Under the pieces are notes generated by a model, which worked only from the letters and a program-made list of their open reading frames with translations, was not told where the DNA came from and made no database searches. Made by a program: the position numbers and the translations under genes. A stretch of 40,858 nucleotides of DNA from a virus. Location: the IMG/VR virus record IMGVR_UViG_3300012964_000020, positions 1 through 40,858 of that record; one strand, written 5' to 3'. Shown one piece after another: positions 9,147 to 17,457 of the stretch; position 1 is the first letter of the stretch; each line of letters begins with the position of its first letter.

Positions 9147-10727
9147 TTATTGTAGTGCTCCGTAGTTTTTACCCCCTGTAGGGGCACCTGACCCGACCAT
9201 CTGATACATCTGAACCGCCCGAGCCCCGCTACCGGGCTGTTGCTTTTCCGCCTCGCTATATATCTTCGCCAGCGTAGCTCGGTCACCCATTTCCTGCCGC
9301 AGCCCCATAATGCCTGTTTGCTGGTTAGCTTGGCCCAGCCCTAACTGGTAGTACTCGCCCCTCGTCTTCGGTGGGACATTATTTGCTACATCTCGGGCAT
9401 AGGCATCTTTAGCGAACAGCCAGGCGTTCTTATCCATCACCTGCGCAGATCTGTTCATTGCAGCTAGACGAGCGGTGTCACGGGCATTCGCTGCGGCTTC
9501 TTGCATCTTGGCTACCTCGACCGCCTTGGCAGCTTGCACATCTGCGCGGTGCTCGCCCGCACCATAACGATACAGATCCGCTGCTTCTTGGCGAGATATT
9601 TGGCCAAGCTGTACCTGACGCTGCAGTTCTTCCGCCTGGTCTTTGTTCAGCGCGTCGCGCTCAGCGGTGTACTGCCCCAACCCCTGTGTAGCGCCGGTGG
9701 CTAGATTGCCCAGAATCCCCGCGCGGGGGTTATCAGAAGCCGCACCCGCCATACCTAACCCTGCGCGGATCATTGCCATATTCAGGGAGTTCGCAGCTTG
9801 GCTCTTCCGGCTTTGGATCATATCCGCCAACTGCTGCCGCGCGGCTGCCATATCTGTGTTCGGTCCCATGTAATCCTGCTGGGCTTTGATGTATTCTGCC
9901 GTCGGTTTGATACCGGGTGTCGCCGGGAAATATCCCGCGCCGCGCCGGCCACTGGAGACGCCAACGGAGTACAGGTCGCTATCTGCACTTCCAGCACCAG
10001 CAAAGTAGTTCGGATCATATTGAACTGCTGGGGCCGATTGATCTGCCGTAGCGGGCTGCGCCACTGCTGGCGTTGCGGTTTTAGCTGCTATCGCTTGCCG
10101 CGCAGCAATCTCACGATCCAACTGTTCCTGATAGGGATCTACCAACGAGAATGGGTTTGTCCACCCTGATGTAGTTACAGGCGCGTGCTCCATTCCGATA
10201 TGAGAGTCCTCTTGTTCGGGTGGGTTGTATTGTTTAAATGCTTTCATGGCTGAGGTAAGATCCCCACCAACCGCGAACCCGCGCACACCTGTAGCCGCCG
10301 GCGCTGAAGCTGGAGTACTTGCGTTCAGTTGCTGCAATAGATCATTCATATTAGGCCCAGCTACAGGTGCCTGCGGAGTGATATCCATCGGAATGTCTTT
10401 AGGCGTCGGGGGTACGTATTCCGGATTTTTATACTTATAGTCATCCAGTTTTTTAACTTTACCACCAGAACGAAACGCGACGATACCACCGCGCGCCATA
10501 CCTTGCGGGGGCGGAACTTGCCCGGCGGCAGCCTGCTGCGCTACAGTTGGCGCCTGTGGAGCGGCGCCTTGAGCGGCCTGACGCATATGATTGATCTCGG
10601 TCAAGCGCGCAATAATGACGCTCGTAAATCCCGCGTACTGCGGATTCCGTAGCATAGCCTGCAGCTGGTTTGGGTCAGTAATGCGGCTGATAATGTCTGC
10701 CGTAGAACCAAAATTAGAACGATCCAT
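9147..10727 (-). CDS. Internal/minor virion protein (526 aa)
   Basis: Probable internal virion protein, two bases upstream of the 1843-residue gene and behind the SD AGGGGG. The N-terminus has helix-forming motifs (ITDPNQLQAMLRNPQYAG) followed by Gly-rich MARGGIVAFRSGGKVKKLDD. That G-G-h-V-A-F pattern is common in low-complexity phage virion proteins. The C-terminal half (about 270-500) is a long Ala/Gln/Arg-rich helical region with likely coiled coil. There is no enzyme motif, signal peptide or convincing membrane span. Composition and position match the Ala/Gln-rich ejection-type proteins that precede the giant protein in podovirus operons. The role is inferred from context. Confidence 0.65.
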   Translation of the reverse strand: MDRSNFGSTADIISRITDPNQLQAMLRNPQYAGFTSVIIARLTEINHMRQAAQGAAPQAPTVAQQAAAGQVPPPQGMARGGIVAFRSGGKVKKLDDYKYKNPEYVPPTPKDIPMDITPQAPVAGPNMNDLLQQLNASTPASAPAATGVRGFAVGGDLTSAMKAFKQYNPPEQEDSHIGMEHAPVTTSGWTNPFSLVDPYQEQLDREIAARQAIAAKTATPAVAQPATADQSAPAVQYDPNYFAGAGSADSDLYSVGVSSGRRGAGYFPATPGIKPTAEYIKAQQDYMGPNTDMAAARQQLADMIQSRKSQAANSLNMAMIRAGLGMAGAASDNPRAGILGNLATGATQGLGQYTAERDALNKDQAEELQRQVQLGQISRQEAADLYRYGAGEHRADVQAAKAVEVAKMQEAAANARDTARLAAMNRSAQVMDKNAWLFAKDAYARDVANNVPPKTRGEYYQLGLGQANQQTGIMGLRQEMGDRATLAKIYSEAEKQQPGSGARAVQMYQMVGSGAPTGGKNYGALQ

Positions 10728-10735
10728 ACTGCCCC

Positions 10736-11611
10736 CTACGTAGTTGATTTGTTGGCCGCATTATACGCACCAACGCCCGCAATGCCCAACCCTGTCAACT
10801 GCCCGGCGACATTAGGAGGGGGTGTGTACACCTGTGTGCTTGTGTCCGTCGGGGTCGGGGTACCGTGCAAAATACTGGACATCCAGGCGGCTTGCTGCTT
10901 GCCATAATCCCTCTGATTCAAGAAGTCCTGATAGTCTTGGGACAACCCTTGCTGTGTCAGGGCTTGCTGTTCTGCACCAACACCGGCTTGAGCACCAAAA
11001 CGAGCTAAATCAGCCTGCTGCTGCGCTGTACCGAGGTTCGCCAACTGGTTGGCCGCCCCTAATTGGGTCTGGTTTTGGATATTGTATTGCTGCATGCCGG
11101 TTTGATAGGCTTGGTTCGCCCCCTGCATCTGGATATCATTCATCTGCTGCCCCAGGTTACGCTCGCGCTCGGCGTCCACGATACCTTGGCGGCTCCCACC
11201 GAAAGCACCAGCTTTCGCAAACTTGGCCGCATCAGCGGTACCTTGCATCGCAGCTTGGCGGGAAGCCTCACGTTTTGCAATATCAGTCACATTTTGCTGG
11301 TATGGATTCATGAACGCTGCGGCGGTATCTGGATTGGCCCAGCTACTATTCATGATGTCTGCGGTAGCTGCGTTGGCGGGGGTAAACTGGCCGGGGGTCT
11401 GCATCCCCATGATATTTGCCTGTGTACCTGCCTGATTGGCGTTGAACCCCGCAATGCGTTGGCCACCATAAGCCTGATACGGCTGGTTAGCTACTCCTTG
11501 AGCTGCGGCGATATTCTGCTCCACGTAGGGCTGCAGGTATGCAGGTAAACTTGAGTTCGTGACTGTTGTACTTGTAGGGCCGCCACCGCCACCACCGCTT
11601 CCTCCGCACAT
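10736..11611 (-). CDS. Minor virion protein, Gln/Ala-rich (291 aa)
   Basis: Starts MCGGSGGGGGGPTSTT, then SSLPAYLQPYVEQNIAAA and a repeated Q-A-G/A-N-Q helical pattern to about residue 240, ending in a Gly/Ala-rich hydrophobic tail (LTGLGIAGVGAYNAA). The Gly run directly after the initiator Met-Cys is a notable feature of this protein type in aquatic phage virion operons. The SD AAAGGA is well placed. The middle is dominated by Gln and Ala with FGGSRQG, consistent with a helical filamentous or internal capsid protein. No catalytic residues are recognisable. It sits between the 526-residue virion protein and the acetyltransferase. Confidence 0.65.
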   Translation of the reverse strand: MCGGSGGGGGGPTSTTVTNSSLPAYLQPYVEQNIAAAQGVANQPYQAYGGQRIAGFNANQAGTQANIMGMQTPGQFTPANAATADIMNSSWANPDTAAAFMNPYQQNVTDIAKREASRQAAMQGTADAAKFAKAGAFGGSRQGIVDAERERNLGQQMNDIQMQGANQAYQTGMQQYNIQNQTQLGAANQLANLGTAQQQADLARFGAQAGVGAEQQALTQQGLSQDYQDFLNQRDYGKQQAAWMSSILHGTPTPTDTSTQVYTPPPNVAGQLTGLGIAGVGAYNAANKSTT

Positions 11612-11614
11612 AAT

Positions 11615-12064
11615 TTATCCTTTCTCGTAAAAATAATTCACGCCTGAGCGGACAAATCCGGCCCGCGTAACCAACGACGATATATTTACCCCATCTGCGT
11701 GCGCCAACAACACACGTTGTATTCCATTATTGGTGAGGTGCTGCGCTGCGAAGCGTAGTAGCTTTGTCATGGCAAAGGAACCTCTGTGCTCCGGTAAGAG
11801 ATAAAATCCTGCCTCTGTCGCAATATTGATACCGAAAAATGGAGACCTTGCTAGAGTAAAAGCCGCATAACCCACCAAAGTGCCCACTGCATCGCGTAGC
11901 GTAAATAGTGCAAACGCTCCAGCCCGTTCCATATCAGTGATAGCGCCGCTGTCAGCACGATATCCTCTAGCCCCGAACAACTCTTTCCAGTGCATGGCGG
12001 AGAGCACGGCCATGTCTGCTGCACAGGACGCATATTTATCAGCTTGTGGGGTAAGTTCGCTCAT
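11615..12064 (-). CDS. GNAT-family N-acetyltransferase
   Basis: 149 residues with the GNAT fold pattern: an N-terminal helix, a central strand GTLVGYAAFTLARS, then the acetyl-CoA-binding turn GFYLLPEHRGSFAMTKLLRF (conserved Arg-Gly, then a helix), and a C-terminal strand-turn RVLLAHADGVNISSLVTRAG with the N-x-x-x-x-x-x-x-x-GF signature. It would move an acetyl group from acetyl-CoA to an amine; the substrate is unknown. Its start overlaps the stop of the 542-residue virion gene (ATGA) and it ends 4 bases before the next, so it is fully embedded in the late virion operon. Modification of a host or virion protein is plausible but inferred. Confidence 0.8.
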   Translation of the reverse strand: MSELTPQADKYASCAADMAVLSAMHWKELFGARGYRADSGAITDMERAGAFALFTLRDAVGTLVGYAAFTLARSPFFGINIATEAGFYLLPEHRGSFAMTKLLRFAAQHLTNNGIQRVLLAHADGVNISSLVTRAGFVRSGVNYFYEKG

Positions 12065-13689
12065 GTAGGCAAGTACTTCTGCGGATTGATTTTGGGTGCT
12101 TGCTTGGCCTTACCTGTGCGAGCCTTGCGCACTTTTGCCACCATCTGGTCCAGTTTTTTTGCCCCCGCATCGGAGCTGCCATTACCAAGATGTGAGACAG
12201 CATCAGCCGGCACAATATATTCATTGGTCGCAACACGGATCGGCTCATGCGGCCGTGTGCCGCCACCGTCAATATAAGCGGGGATCGAGTCAGACATCCC
12301 ATCACCACCTCCGCGCAAGAACATCGGATTCATCGTTTGGCCATGTGGCCGCAGGTTCAGAATTCCGCCCTTGGCAAAACCAATAGAGCTAGCCCAGTGA
12401 GAAATCGTATCGGATGCGCCCTGATATGCATTGGGGGCTATTGCCTGAGCTACGTAGTTCAACCCCCCAGTCGGCACCGCGACCGCCGCTTGCTGCGAAT
12501 CATGACTTCCCACCCAGCCTTGTGACGGGGCATCTCCTGGCCCGGTGTCTGGTTGTACCAGTGTATTCGCCTTGGCTGTGTTCTCGTACCAGTTCTGGCC
12601 ATATAGACCAGACGGGGTAGTCACAGGTTGCGAGTATTTGGCCTGGTCTGCCGCTTGCTGCGCCTGCCATTGCTGCTGCGCCTGCGCGCGTTCGCCTGCC
12701 TGCTGGGCAGCCAGATTTGGGTCAACCCACTGCCGCGCGGGGTTAATCGCTCCACCGTCAGCATACGCCGCGCTGCTCTTAATGGGGCCGCCAGCAGCAT
12801 AAGACCATCGGTATGTGGATGGGTCTTGAGTGAAACTCAGGTCATTATCTGTGAAGTACTGTTTTTCTGCCCCGCCATAGGGTTCTGTCGGGATTGCAGC
12901 GATACCCCGGTTGGAATGGGCCATCCCAGGTACGCGAACTTGATGCTTCTGTGGGGGTGGGGTGTAAGCAGGGATCAACGCATTAGCGGCGGTACCACCA
13001 AGAATCGCGGCTTGCATCGGGTGCTCACCTACCCAGTTACCTGCTTTACCCCAAAAACTAGGGGCAGCCGCCTGCGTACTACCCGCTGCTGGGGTAGGGG
13101 TGTACCCTGGAATCGATTCGCCGGTAGCGGTCATACCTCCAGGAGGGAGGCTATACAAGTTCTCATAGGGCGCGATGGGGGCACCAACTGTAGCCGGGGC
13201 GCCGCTGAAGGTACCCAACGCAGGTTGTGCGGGGGTTTGCAAGTAATCAGGGATAGCTCCTGGTGCCACACCTTCGATCGGTGCTGCAGGCGCTGCAGCA
13301 GCTGCAGGCGCGGCTTCTCCAAGCCCGCTGGCATAAGCCCCAAGACCACCTAACACTCCGCTGATAGCCGCACCGCGCAGGGCATCCTGATCACTTTTAC
13401 CCGCCAGTTTCGAGCCTAAGCCGGAGCCTAGTGCAGCTCCGCCGGCAACCCCCATCGGTGTGCCAGTCATAGCGCCCAGTGCCCCGCCACCGATACCCCC
13501 AAGGATAGGAACCAATGTATCCAATAGGTTGGCCTCCGACAGCCCAGTAGTGGGGTTCCGGGTCAAGCTACCCAGCCCATGCTTCGCCGCCAGCCCATTC
13601 AAAGCTTGGAGCTCGTTCTTGGTGACGTGCAGAAGCTCGGAATCACCGTTCCGGCCTTGGGACGCCAGGGCTTTCGCTATATGTTTCAT
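12061..13689 (-). CDS. Virion protein with conserved C-terminal domain (542 aa)
   Basis: A glycine/alanine-rich segment at about 60-125 (LGGIGGGALGAMTGTPMGVA) could act as a membrane-active or packing region, as in ejected internal proteins. The middle is Ala/Gln/Pro-rich. The last ~110 residues hold a recognisable phage domain: FLRGGGDGMSDSIPAYIDGG, EPIRVATNEYIVPADAVSHL, and GSSDAGAKKLDQMVAKVRKA with a basic tail ending in YLPT. This domain recurs at the C-terminus of large virion proteins in environmental podoviruses; its function is unknown to me. The start is preceded by AAGGAG and by a sigma-70-type promoter at 13713-13740, so this and the following genes may have their own transcript. 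Confidence 0.7.
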   Translation of the reverse strand: MKHIAKALASQGRNGDSELLHVTKNELQALNGLAAKHGLGSLTRNPTTGLSEANLLDTLVPILGGIGGGALGAMTGTPMGVAGGAALGSGLGSKLAGKSDQDALRGAAISGVLGGLGAYASGLGEAAPAAAAAPAAPIEGVAPGAIPDYLQTPAQPALGTFSGAPATVGAPIAPYENLYSLPPGGMTATGESIPGYTPTPAAGSTQAAAPSFWGKAGNWVGEHPMQAAILGGTAANALIPAYTPPPQKHQVRVPGMAHSNRGIAAIPTEPYGGAEKQYFTDNDLSFTQDPSTYRWSYAAGGPIKSSAAYADGGAINPARQWVDPNLAAQQAGERAQAQQQWQAQQAADQAKYSQPVTTPSGLYGQNWYENTAKANTLVQPDTGPGDAPSQGWVGSHDSQQAAVAVPTGGLNYVAQAIAPNAYQGASDTISHWASSIGFAKGGILNLRPHGQTMNPMFLRGGGDGMSDSIPAYIDGGGTRPHEPIRVATNEYIVPADAVSHLGNGSSDAGAKKLDQMVAKVRKARTGKAKQAPKINPQKYLPT

Positions 13690-13712
13690 AATGGAGTTTC
13701 TCCTTGCGCGCG

Positions 13713-13740
13713 ATTATACTCATTTATCAGGCCGTTTCAA
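13713..13740 (-). promoter_or_regulatory. Sigma-70-like promoter for internal virion genes
   Basis: On the minus strand TTGAAA, a 16-base spacer and TATAAT lie directly upstream of the SD and ATG of the 542-residue gene. The hexamers are near consensus. The spacer is one base short of ideal. No terminator hairpin was seen just before it. Confidence 0.55.
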
Positions 13741-13746
13741 CTGTTT

Positions 13747-13908
13747 TTAACGGGCTTGGCATCGAAAGGTTGGGAAGAAGCTCGTTACAAAATTTACAGA
13801 AAACAAAATTGAAACGAAACCTATTAAAAATATTAGCGCGCATAAAATGCACAAAAAGGATAAAAAAGCAGACCCACCGGACAGACTAATGAAGATTATA
13901 GATTTCAT
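13747..13908 (-). CDS. Small membrane protein, 53 aa (holin-like candidate)
   Basis: Begins MKSIIFISLSGGSAFLSF and continues as an almost unbroken hydrophobic run (ILCALIFLIGFVSILFSV) to about residue 45, then a short polar tail ending FRCQAR. It could form one long or two closely spaced transmembrane helices. The ATG is preceded by AGGAG at 8 bases, inside the 3' end of the preceding 42-residue frame, with a 23-base overlap. Base composition is clearly more A+T-rich than the surrounding operon. Small size, strong hydrophobicity and late expression fit a holin, antiholin or superinfection-exclusion protein. None is proven by sequence. Confidence 0.6.
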   Translation of the reverse strand: MKSIIFISLSGGSAFLSFLCILCALIFLIGFVSILFSVNFVTSFFPTFRCQAR

Positions 13909-14014
13909 TTTGTAAGCTCCTCATAGACATTAAAGCTACGAAAAAGACAAAGGTACTAATGAATAAGGTTACAGAAAAACCAAGCCATGAGAGTATTATG
14001 ATTAAAGTTGTCAT
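13886..14014 (-). CDS. Small membrane protein, 42 aa
   Basis: Starts two bases after the stop of the 371-residue tail fibre gene and lacks a clear SD, so coupled translation is likely. MTTLIIILSWLGFSVTLFIS continues into TFVFFVALM, a single strong transmembrane segment, followed by a short polar tail (RSLQNEIYNLH). It overlaps the 53-residue membrane gene, which has the better ribosome site. As a pair downstream of a receptor-binding protein they could modify the host envelope or assist lysis. The function is unknown and reality rests on hydrophobicity, overlap and tight packing. Confidence 0.5.
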   Translation of the reverse strand: MTTLIIILSWLGFSVTLFISTFVFFVALMSMRSLQNEIYNLH

Positions 14015-14016
14015 TT

Positions 14017-15132
14017 TTAAAGTTCTGAGATTAATTGCCACACACTCGTTACATTATATATTTCGCCCCCCGCAGAACTTGTAATATCAAATCGAGCACC
14101 AATATTTGTTATGCCATTTACCCCCGAGCTAGAAACACCTTGAGTTATACCCGCAGATAATAGTGTGATAGACGGGGCTGCTAACATATTGAAATACAGA
14201 GGAGTTGCTATTGTTTGCCCCGCCGCTGAAACATAGCCACGAGCATTCAGTTGCATAGTTCTGTACCTCTGCTGACATCTTACCAACATCTCAGCATTTG
14301 ATTCTTGATGCTGCGTAGCAACAGTACCAAGGTTTAATTTAACCTCTTCTAGCGCCCATACGTTGCCTATAGTGGCTAGGTCGTTTACTTGATTGGCTGT
14401 AGCTATAAAGTTTCCAGTTACCCATGAGTCAGTTGTTGCTGTTTGGTATGTTGATCCGCATGCGTGTGTAAAGAGTAAAACTAATCCAATTCCATTAGTG
14501 TAATTCCACGTCCCTGCTGTTGGCAAACCTCCAGTTACAGTGAAGCTATAATCAGCCCATGTGTTCGCAGCGGAAACTGAAATTTCATGCACATAGCTTC
14601 TATCTACTCCACCATTTCTTAAGGAAACGCAGTGTATCCCTGTAACAGGGAATTTTGCTCTGAAAGAAACAGTAAAAGTTTGCCCGACATATTTTACTAT
14701 GTCATAACCAAGCATTCTTTGTTGTTCATTAACCACATCCCCAGCAGCAATTGCCGCATCAGCGGTCGTAATGGTTACCTGTCGGCACAGTCTTCCTGTT
14801 ACACTGCCTGCGGCTTGCGCAACTGTAAAACCAGCCGCAGATGAATTTGCATTCATCCAACCATCAAGATCATAAGCGACACTAGCAGGTGCAGCAAAAC
14901 TAGTCCCCCTTTGTGCTATCTGGAAGTTACCGTTGAGAATGCTATTGTGCTGTGCTGGATATACGCCGTTCAATGTTGAGGTGTATAGCTGCTGGGAGCT
15001 ACCCGGTGTCAATACCGCCGTGTTCGCATCCTGATTATTCAAATACTGGGTCAGAATACGGGTGAGCTGATTGATATAATCAGCGTTGTACTCTTTTGGC
15101 GCGATGGGTAGGGCTGGTGGTTTCGTACTCAT
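14017..15132 (-). CDS. Tail fibre / receptor-binding protein (371 aa)
   Basis: The N-terminus PPALPIAPKEYNADYINQLT has the short attachment pattern used by fibres that dock on a podovirus tail. The body starts with NSILNGNFQIAQRGTSFAAP and YDLDGWMNAN, the N-G-N-F-x-h-x-Q-R-G-T-S plus D-x-W motif of carbohydrate-binding beta-sandwich domains in phage fibres and tailspikes. The remainder is Ser/Thr/Asn-rich beta structure ending in SVWQLISEL. It overlaps the tail hub gene stop by ATGA. The DNA is visibly more A+T-rich than its neighbours, as expected for a host-range module gained by exchange. Receptor binding is inferred; no catalytic tailspike residues are recognised. Confidence 0.75.
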   Translation of the reverse strand: MSTKPPALPIAPKEYNADYINQLTRILTQYLNNQDANTAVLTPGSSQQLYTSTLNGVYPAQHNSILNGNFQIAQRGTSFAAPASVAYDLDGWMNANSSAAGFTVAQAAGSVTGRLCRQVTITTADAAIAAGDVVNEQQRMLGYDIVKYVGQTFTVSFRAKFPVTGIHCVSLRNGGVDRSYVHEISVSAANTWADYSFTVTGGLPTAGTWNYTNGIGLVLLFTHACGSTYQTATTDSWVTGNFIATANQVNDLATIGNVWALEEVKLNLGTVATQHQESNAEMLVRCQQRYRTMQLNARGYVSAAGQTIATPLYFNMLAAPSITLLSAGITQGVSSSGVNGITNIGARFDITSSAGGEIYNVTSVWQLISEL

Positions 15133-16997
15133 CTTTGGCCGTCCTCTCGCACATCGATACGTGGCGTGCCCATCTGCCAGGCCACACCAACGTCGGTGGA
15201 TTCAACCCGATATGTTATCTGCCGGCCGCGCACGCGGACCCAACATTGTTCTGTAAACTGCTGAAAGGGGACTATCGAAGTTTGCGCCACGGTGCTGGCC
15301 TGTGTCTCCCCGAAGTTACCCCCGGCACTATCACGCGCCTTGATTGTGATTGTCACCGAAGGTGTCACCGCAGTTGAATTGTCGAAATCTATGTCAGGTA
15401 AAATGCGGGAGACGAAGGAAAAGTTCTGCCCGTCGCCGATGTCGATATCAGCGGACTCCAAGTAGGCATTGATCGCGCTATATGGCGCGGTCGAGCCATC
15501 GTCAAATCCATACTCATGGTAGTACAGCTTACCGTCATAAGCAGCCGCAACAGGAGTGCTCTGCAGTGCGGTGTCTAACCACGCAGTGCGTGCCAAAGTA
15601 CCGAATGTCCAGATGTTCTCCACGTAGTTATAAGTTACGTAATTACTGACCGTGTTCGACCCAGTACCGCAATAGTACCAGGTCACTTCATTGAATGCTG
15701 CATTTGTGCCGGTGAAGACCTGCCCGATCTGAGTAGTGTTCATCCCGTTAAACACATACTTCCGCACATCACATGGTAGCGTTTGAACCTGCCCATTGTA
15801 TACGTAGAACTTGCCATTCCCCATCCAGTAAGCAACGTTGTTCGCCACAGCAACCGCCGTAGGCGAAACGATAGAGAGATTATTCGCTAGGGTCGTGAAA
15901 GAAAAAATAACTGGCGGACCGACAAACTGCATAGAGACCAGCGCAGTGTCTGTCCAAATCAGATTTTCCTGGCGCATCTTCTCGCCGCATACGATATAAC
16001 TGCCGGTGGTCAGTCGCTGATCCCCCGCGGTAGTAGTGGCGCTGGGGGTCCAGTTCACGGGGTTACCCTCATCGCACCAGCGGACAAGCAACGGATCTTG
16101 CGTACTTGTGCCACGCGTATTCGCACCGAGGGCCACAACGTGCACATCGTCGGTTACAAAAATATCTGCAGCAATCGTCGGAGCATCAGAAGCACCGACC
16201 TGCGAAGCTAGCGTTGTGCCTCGAACCGCGAGGGATGCTGGGGCTCCGATGGCCGCTGACCAGTAATAGATCCCCGCGTTCTTGATGCAGTAAATAAAGT
16301 CCTGCCCGAAGTTATCCCCACGCCATTGACGCAATCCTGTGGTGATTACACCGGTGCCGGTAGTAGCTGCGAGTCCGTAACCACCAACGCCGTAGGCGCC
16401 GACGCCATAACCCAAGCCGACGACAGAGATATCCGAGCCGGTATTTACTTGGAATGCCGCAACAACTGCCGCGCCACCGCCTGTTATCCCGCCCGCTGTA
16501 CAGGGCGTAGCGGTGATTGTAAAAGTATTCGCGGTCAGCACCGTGACTTGGAACTCTGCATTAAGTGTGGCTGCCAGGATACCATCGACTGCGGCGGAGC
16601 CGGAGAAAGTGACGAAATCCCCAGTGATTGCCCCATGACTGTTTATTGTGACTGTTACAACTGAAGAACCAGCCGTGCCAGTGGTAAAAGGATTCGTGAG
16701 CGCCCCAGTGGTGTATCGAATAGGGGTAATATCGTAATACGCGGTACCGCGTTCAAGATACATCTTCAAGTTTGTGCCTACCGCGATCAAGTTCTCACCA
16801 GCGAGGGTCACCCAGTTATGCAGTAGTCGAGCTACACCTTTAAATGTGCTGGACCCGAGGGGGGCCCACCCGCCGATTTTCTCAGGTGTGCCAGACCGGA
16901 ACCGAATTTTGTCCATATCCCACCAGCGTCCCTCATTTGTATACCTTGAGTTTTCACGGTTGACTCCTGGGCGGAATATCAGTTTTTGCAATGGCAT
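15129..16997 (-). CDS. Tail hub / packaged-DNA stabilisation protein, P22 gp10-like
   Basis: 622 residues. The start MPLQKLIFRPGVNRENSRYT followed by EGRWWDMDKIRFRSGTPEK and IGGWAPL is the well-known N-terminal signature of the gp10-like beta-propeller tail proteins in podoviruses, which close the portal channel and carry fibres. Repeated strand motifs follow (VRWCDEGNPVNWTP; WTDTALVSMQFVGPP; AYWMGNGKFYVYNGQV), as expected for propeller blades. An inserted Gly/Ala/Thr-rich domain at about 100-200 (including GLGYGVGAYGVGGYG) looks like an added Ig-like module. Overlaps the downstream fibre gene (ATGA) and follows the spanin gene by one base. Confidence 0.8.
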   Translation of the reverse strand: MPLQKLIFRPGVNRENSRYTNEGRWWDMDKIRFRSGTPEKIGGWAPLGSSTFKGVARLLHNWVTLAGENLIAVGTNLKMYLERGTAYYDITPIRYTTGALTNPFTTGTAGSSVVTVTINSHGAITGDFVTFSGSAAVDGILAATLNAEFQVTVLTANTFTITATPCTAGGITGGGAAVVAAFQVNTGSDISVVGLGYGVGAYGVGGYGLAATTGTGVITTGLRQWRGDNFGQDFIYCIKNAGIYYWSAAIGAPASLAVRGTTLASQVGASDAPTIAADIFVTDDVHVVALGANTRGTSTQDPLLVRWCDEGNPVNWTPSATTTAGDQRLTTGSYIVCGEKMRQENLIWTDTALVSMQFVGPPVIFSFTTLANNLSIVSPTAVAVANNVAYWMGNGKFYVYNGQVQTLPCDVRKYVFNGMNTTQIGQVFTGTNAAFNEVTWYYCGTGSNTVSNYVTYNYVENIWTFGTLARTAWLDTALQSTPVAAAYDGKLYYHEYGFDDGSTAPYSAINAYLESADIDIGDGQNFSFVSRILPDIDFDNSTAVTPSVTITIKARDSAGGNFGETQASTVAQTSIVPFQQFTEQCWVRVRGRQITYRVESTDVGVAWQMGTPRIDVREDGQR

Positions 16998-16998
16998 T

Positions 16999-17457
16999 CT
17001 ATTTCACCAACTCAAGCAAATAATGACACTGCACGTGCTCCCTCATAGCGCGGGCATAGAAATCCGAGTCGCATACTCCTCCTCCAACGGCAAGGGCTGT
17101 AAGAGTATGGGTGGTATCGGCTGCTTCTCTGGGCACACCACTGGTGCCACTTCCTGCCACGCACACACTTGGGTTCCGTGGCACAGCTTCAGCGATGCGC
17201 AGCCTGTTACTGATAACAGACAGAGCACCAAGATACCCATCTTGAGACATGTCAGCTTTGGCGCGCTGCTCAGCTTCCTGTTTTGCTTTTGCTTTTTCGG
17301 CTCTCTGCATTTGGTCATGAATATTCTCCTTATAAGCATCGAATTCGACTTGCTTACGCTCTTCCCCGAGGCGATACCCTTTATAGCCAGCCGAAGCCAG
17401 CAGCGATGCTAGCAGTAGGCCAAAAGCACCGAACTTATATATGGCGGTCAGATCCAT
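16999..17457 (-). CDS. Rz: Rz-like inner-membrane spanin
   Basis: 152 residues. One N-terminal transmembrane segment (FGAFGLLLASLLASAGYKGY) is followed by a charged helical periplasmic part (YKENIHDQMQRAEKAKAKQE) with coiled-coil character, the layout of i-spanins that bridge inner and outer membranes in the last step of Gram-negative lysis. The identification is strengthened by a second frame inside it coding a lipoprotein (17043-17240), the nested Rz/Rz1 arrangement. The start overlaps the stop of the upstream membrane protein (TAATG) and the gene ends next to the tail hub gene. Cysteines in the C-terminal part (CVAG, GVCDSD, VQCH) are frequent in Rz proteins. Confidence 0.8.
   Translation of the reverse strand: MDLTAIYKFGAFGLLLASLLASAGYKGYRLGEERKQVEFDAYKENIHDQMQRAEKAKAKQEAEQRAKADMSQDGYLGALSVISNRLRIAEAVPRNPSVCVAGSGTSGVPREAADTTHTLTALAVGGGVCDSDFYARAMREHVQCHYLLELVK
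17043..17240 (-). CDS. Rz1: Rz1-like outer-membrane lipoprotein spanin, nested in Rz
   Basis: 65 residues in a different frame, wholly inside Rz. MGILVLCLLSVTGCASLK is a lipoprotein signal with lipobox VTGC, so Cys13 would be lipidated and carried to the outer membrane. The mature part is Pro-rich (PEKQPIPPILLQPLP), typical of Rz1. ATG 17240 is chosen because the signal peptide starts right there; the frame is open further upstream (to 17339) but that would bury the signal. The SD is weak, as is usual for nested Rz1 genes. It would pair with Rz across the periplasm. Confidence 0.8.
   Translation of the reverse strand: MGILVLCLLSVTGCASLKLCHGTQVCAWQEVAPVVCPEKQPIPPILLQPLPLEEEYATRISMPAL

Noticed and set aside
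12628-13353. 241-codon plus-strand frame opposite the 542-residue virion gene
   Set aside because: Antisense to a gene with a recognised C-terminal domain; no ribosome site.
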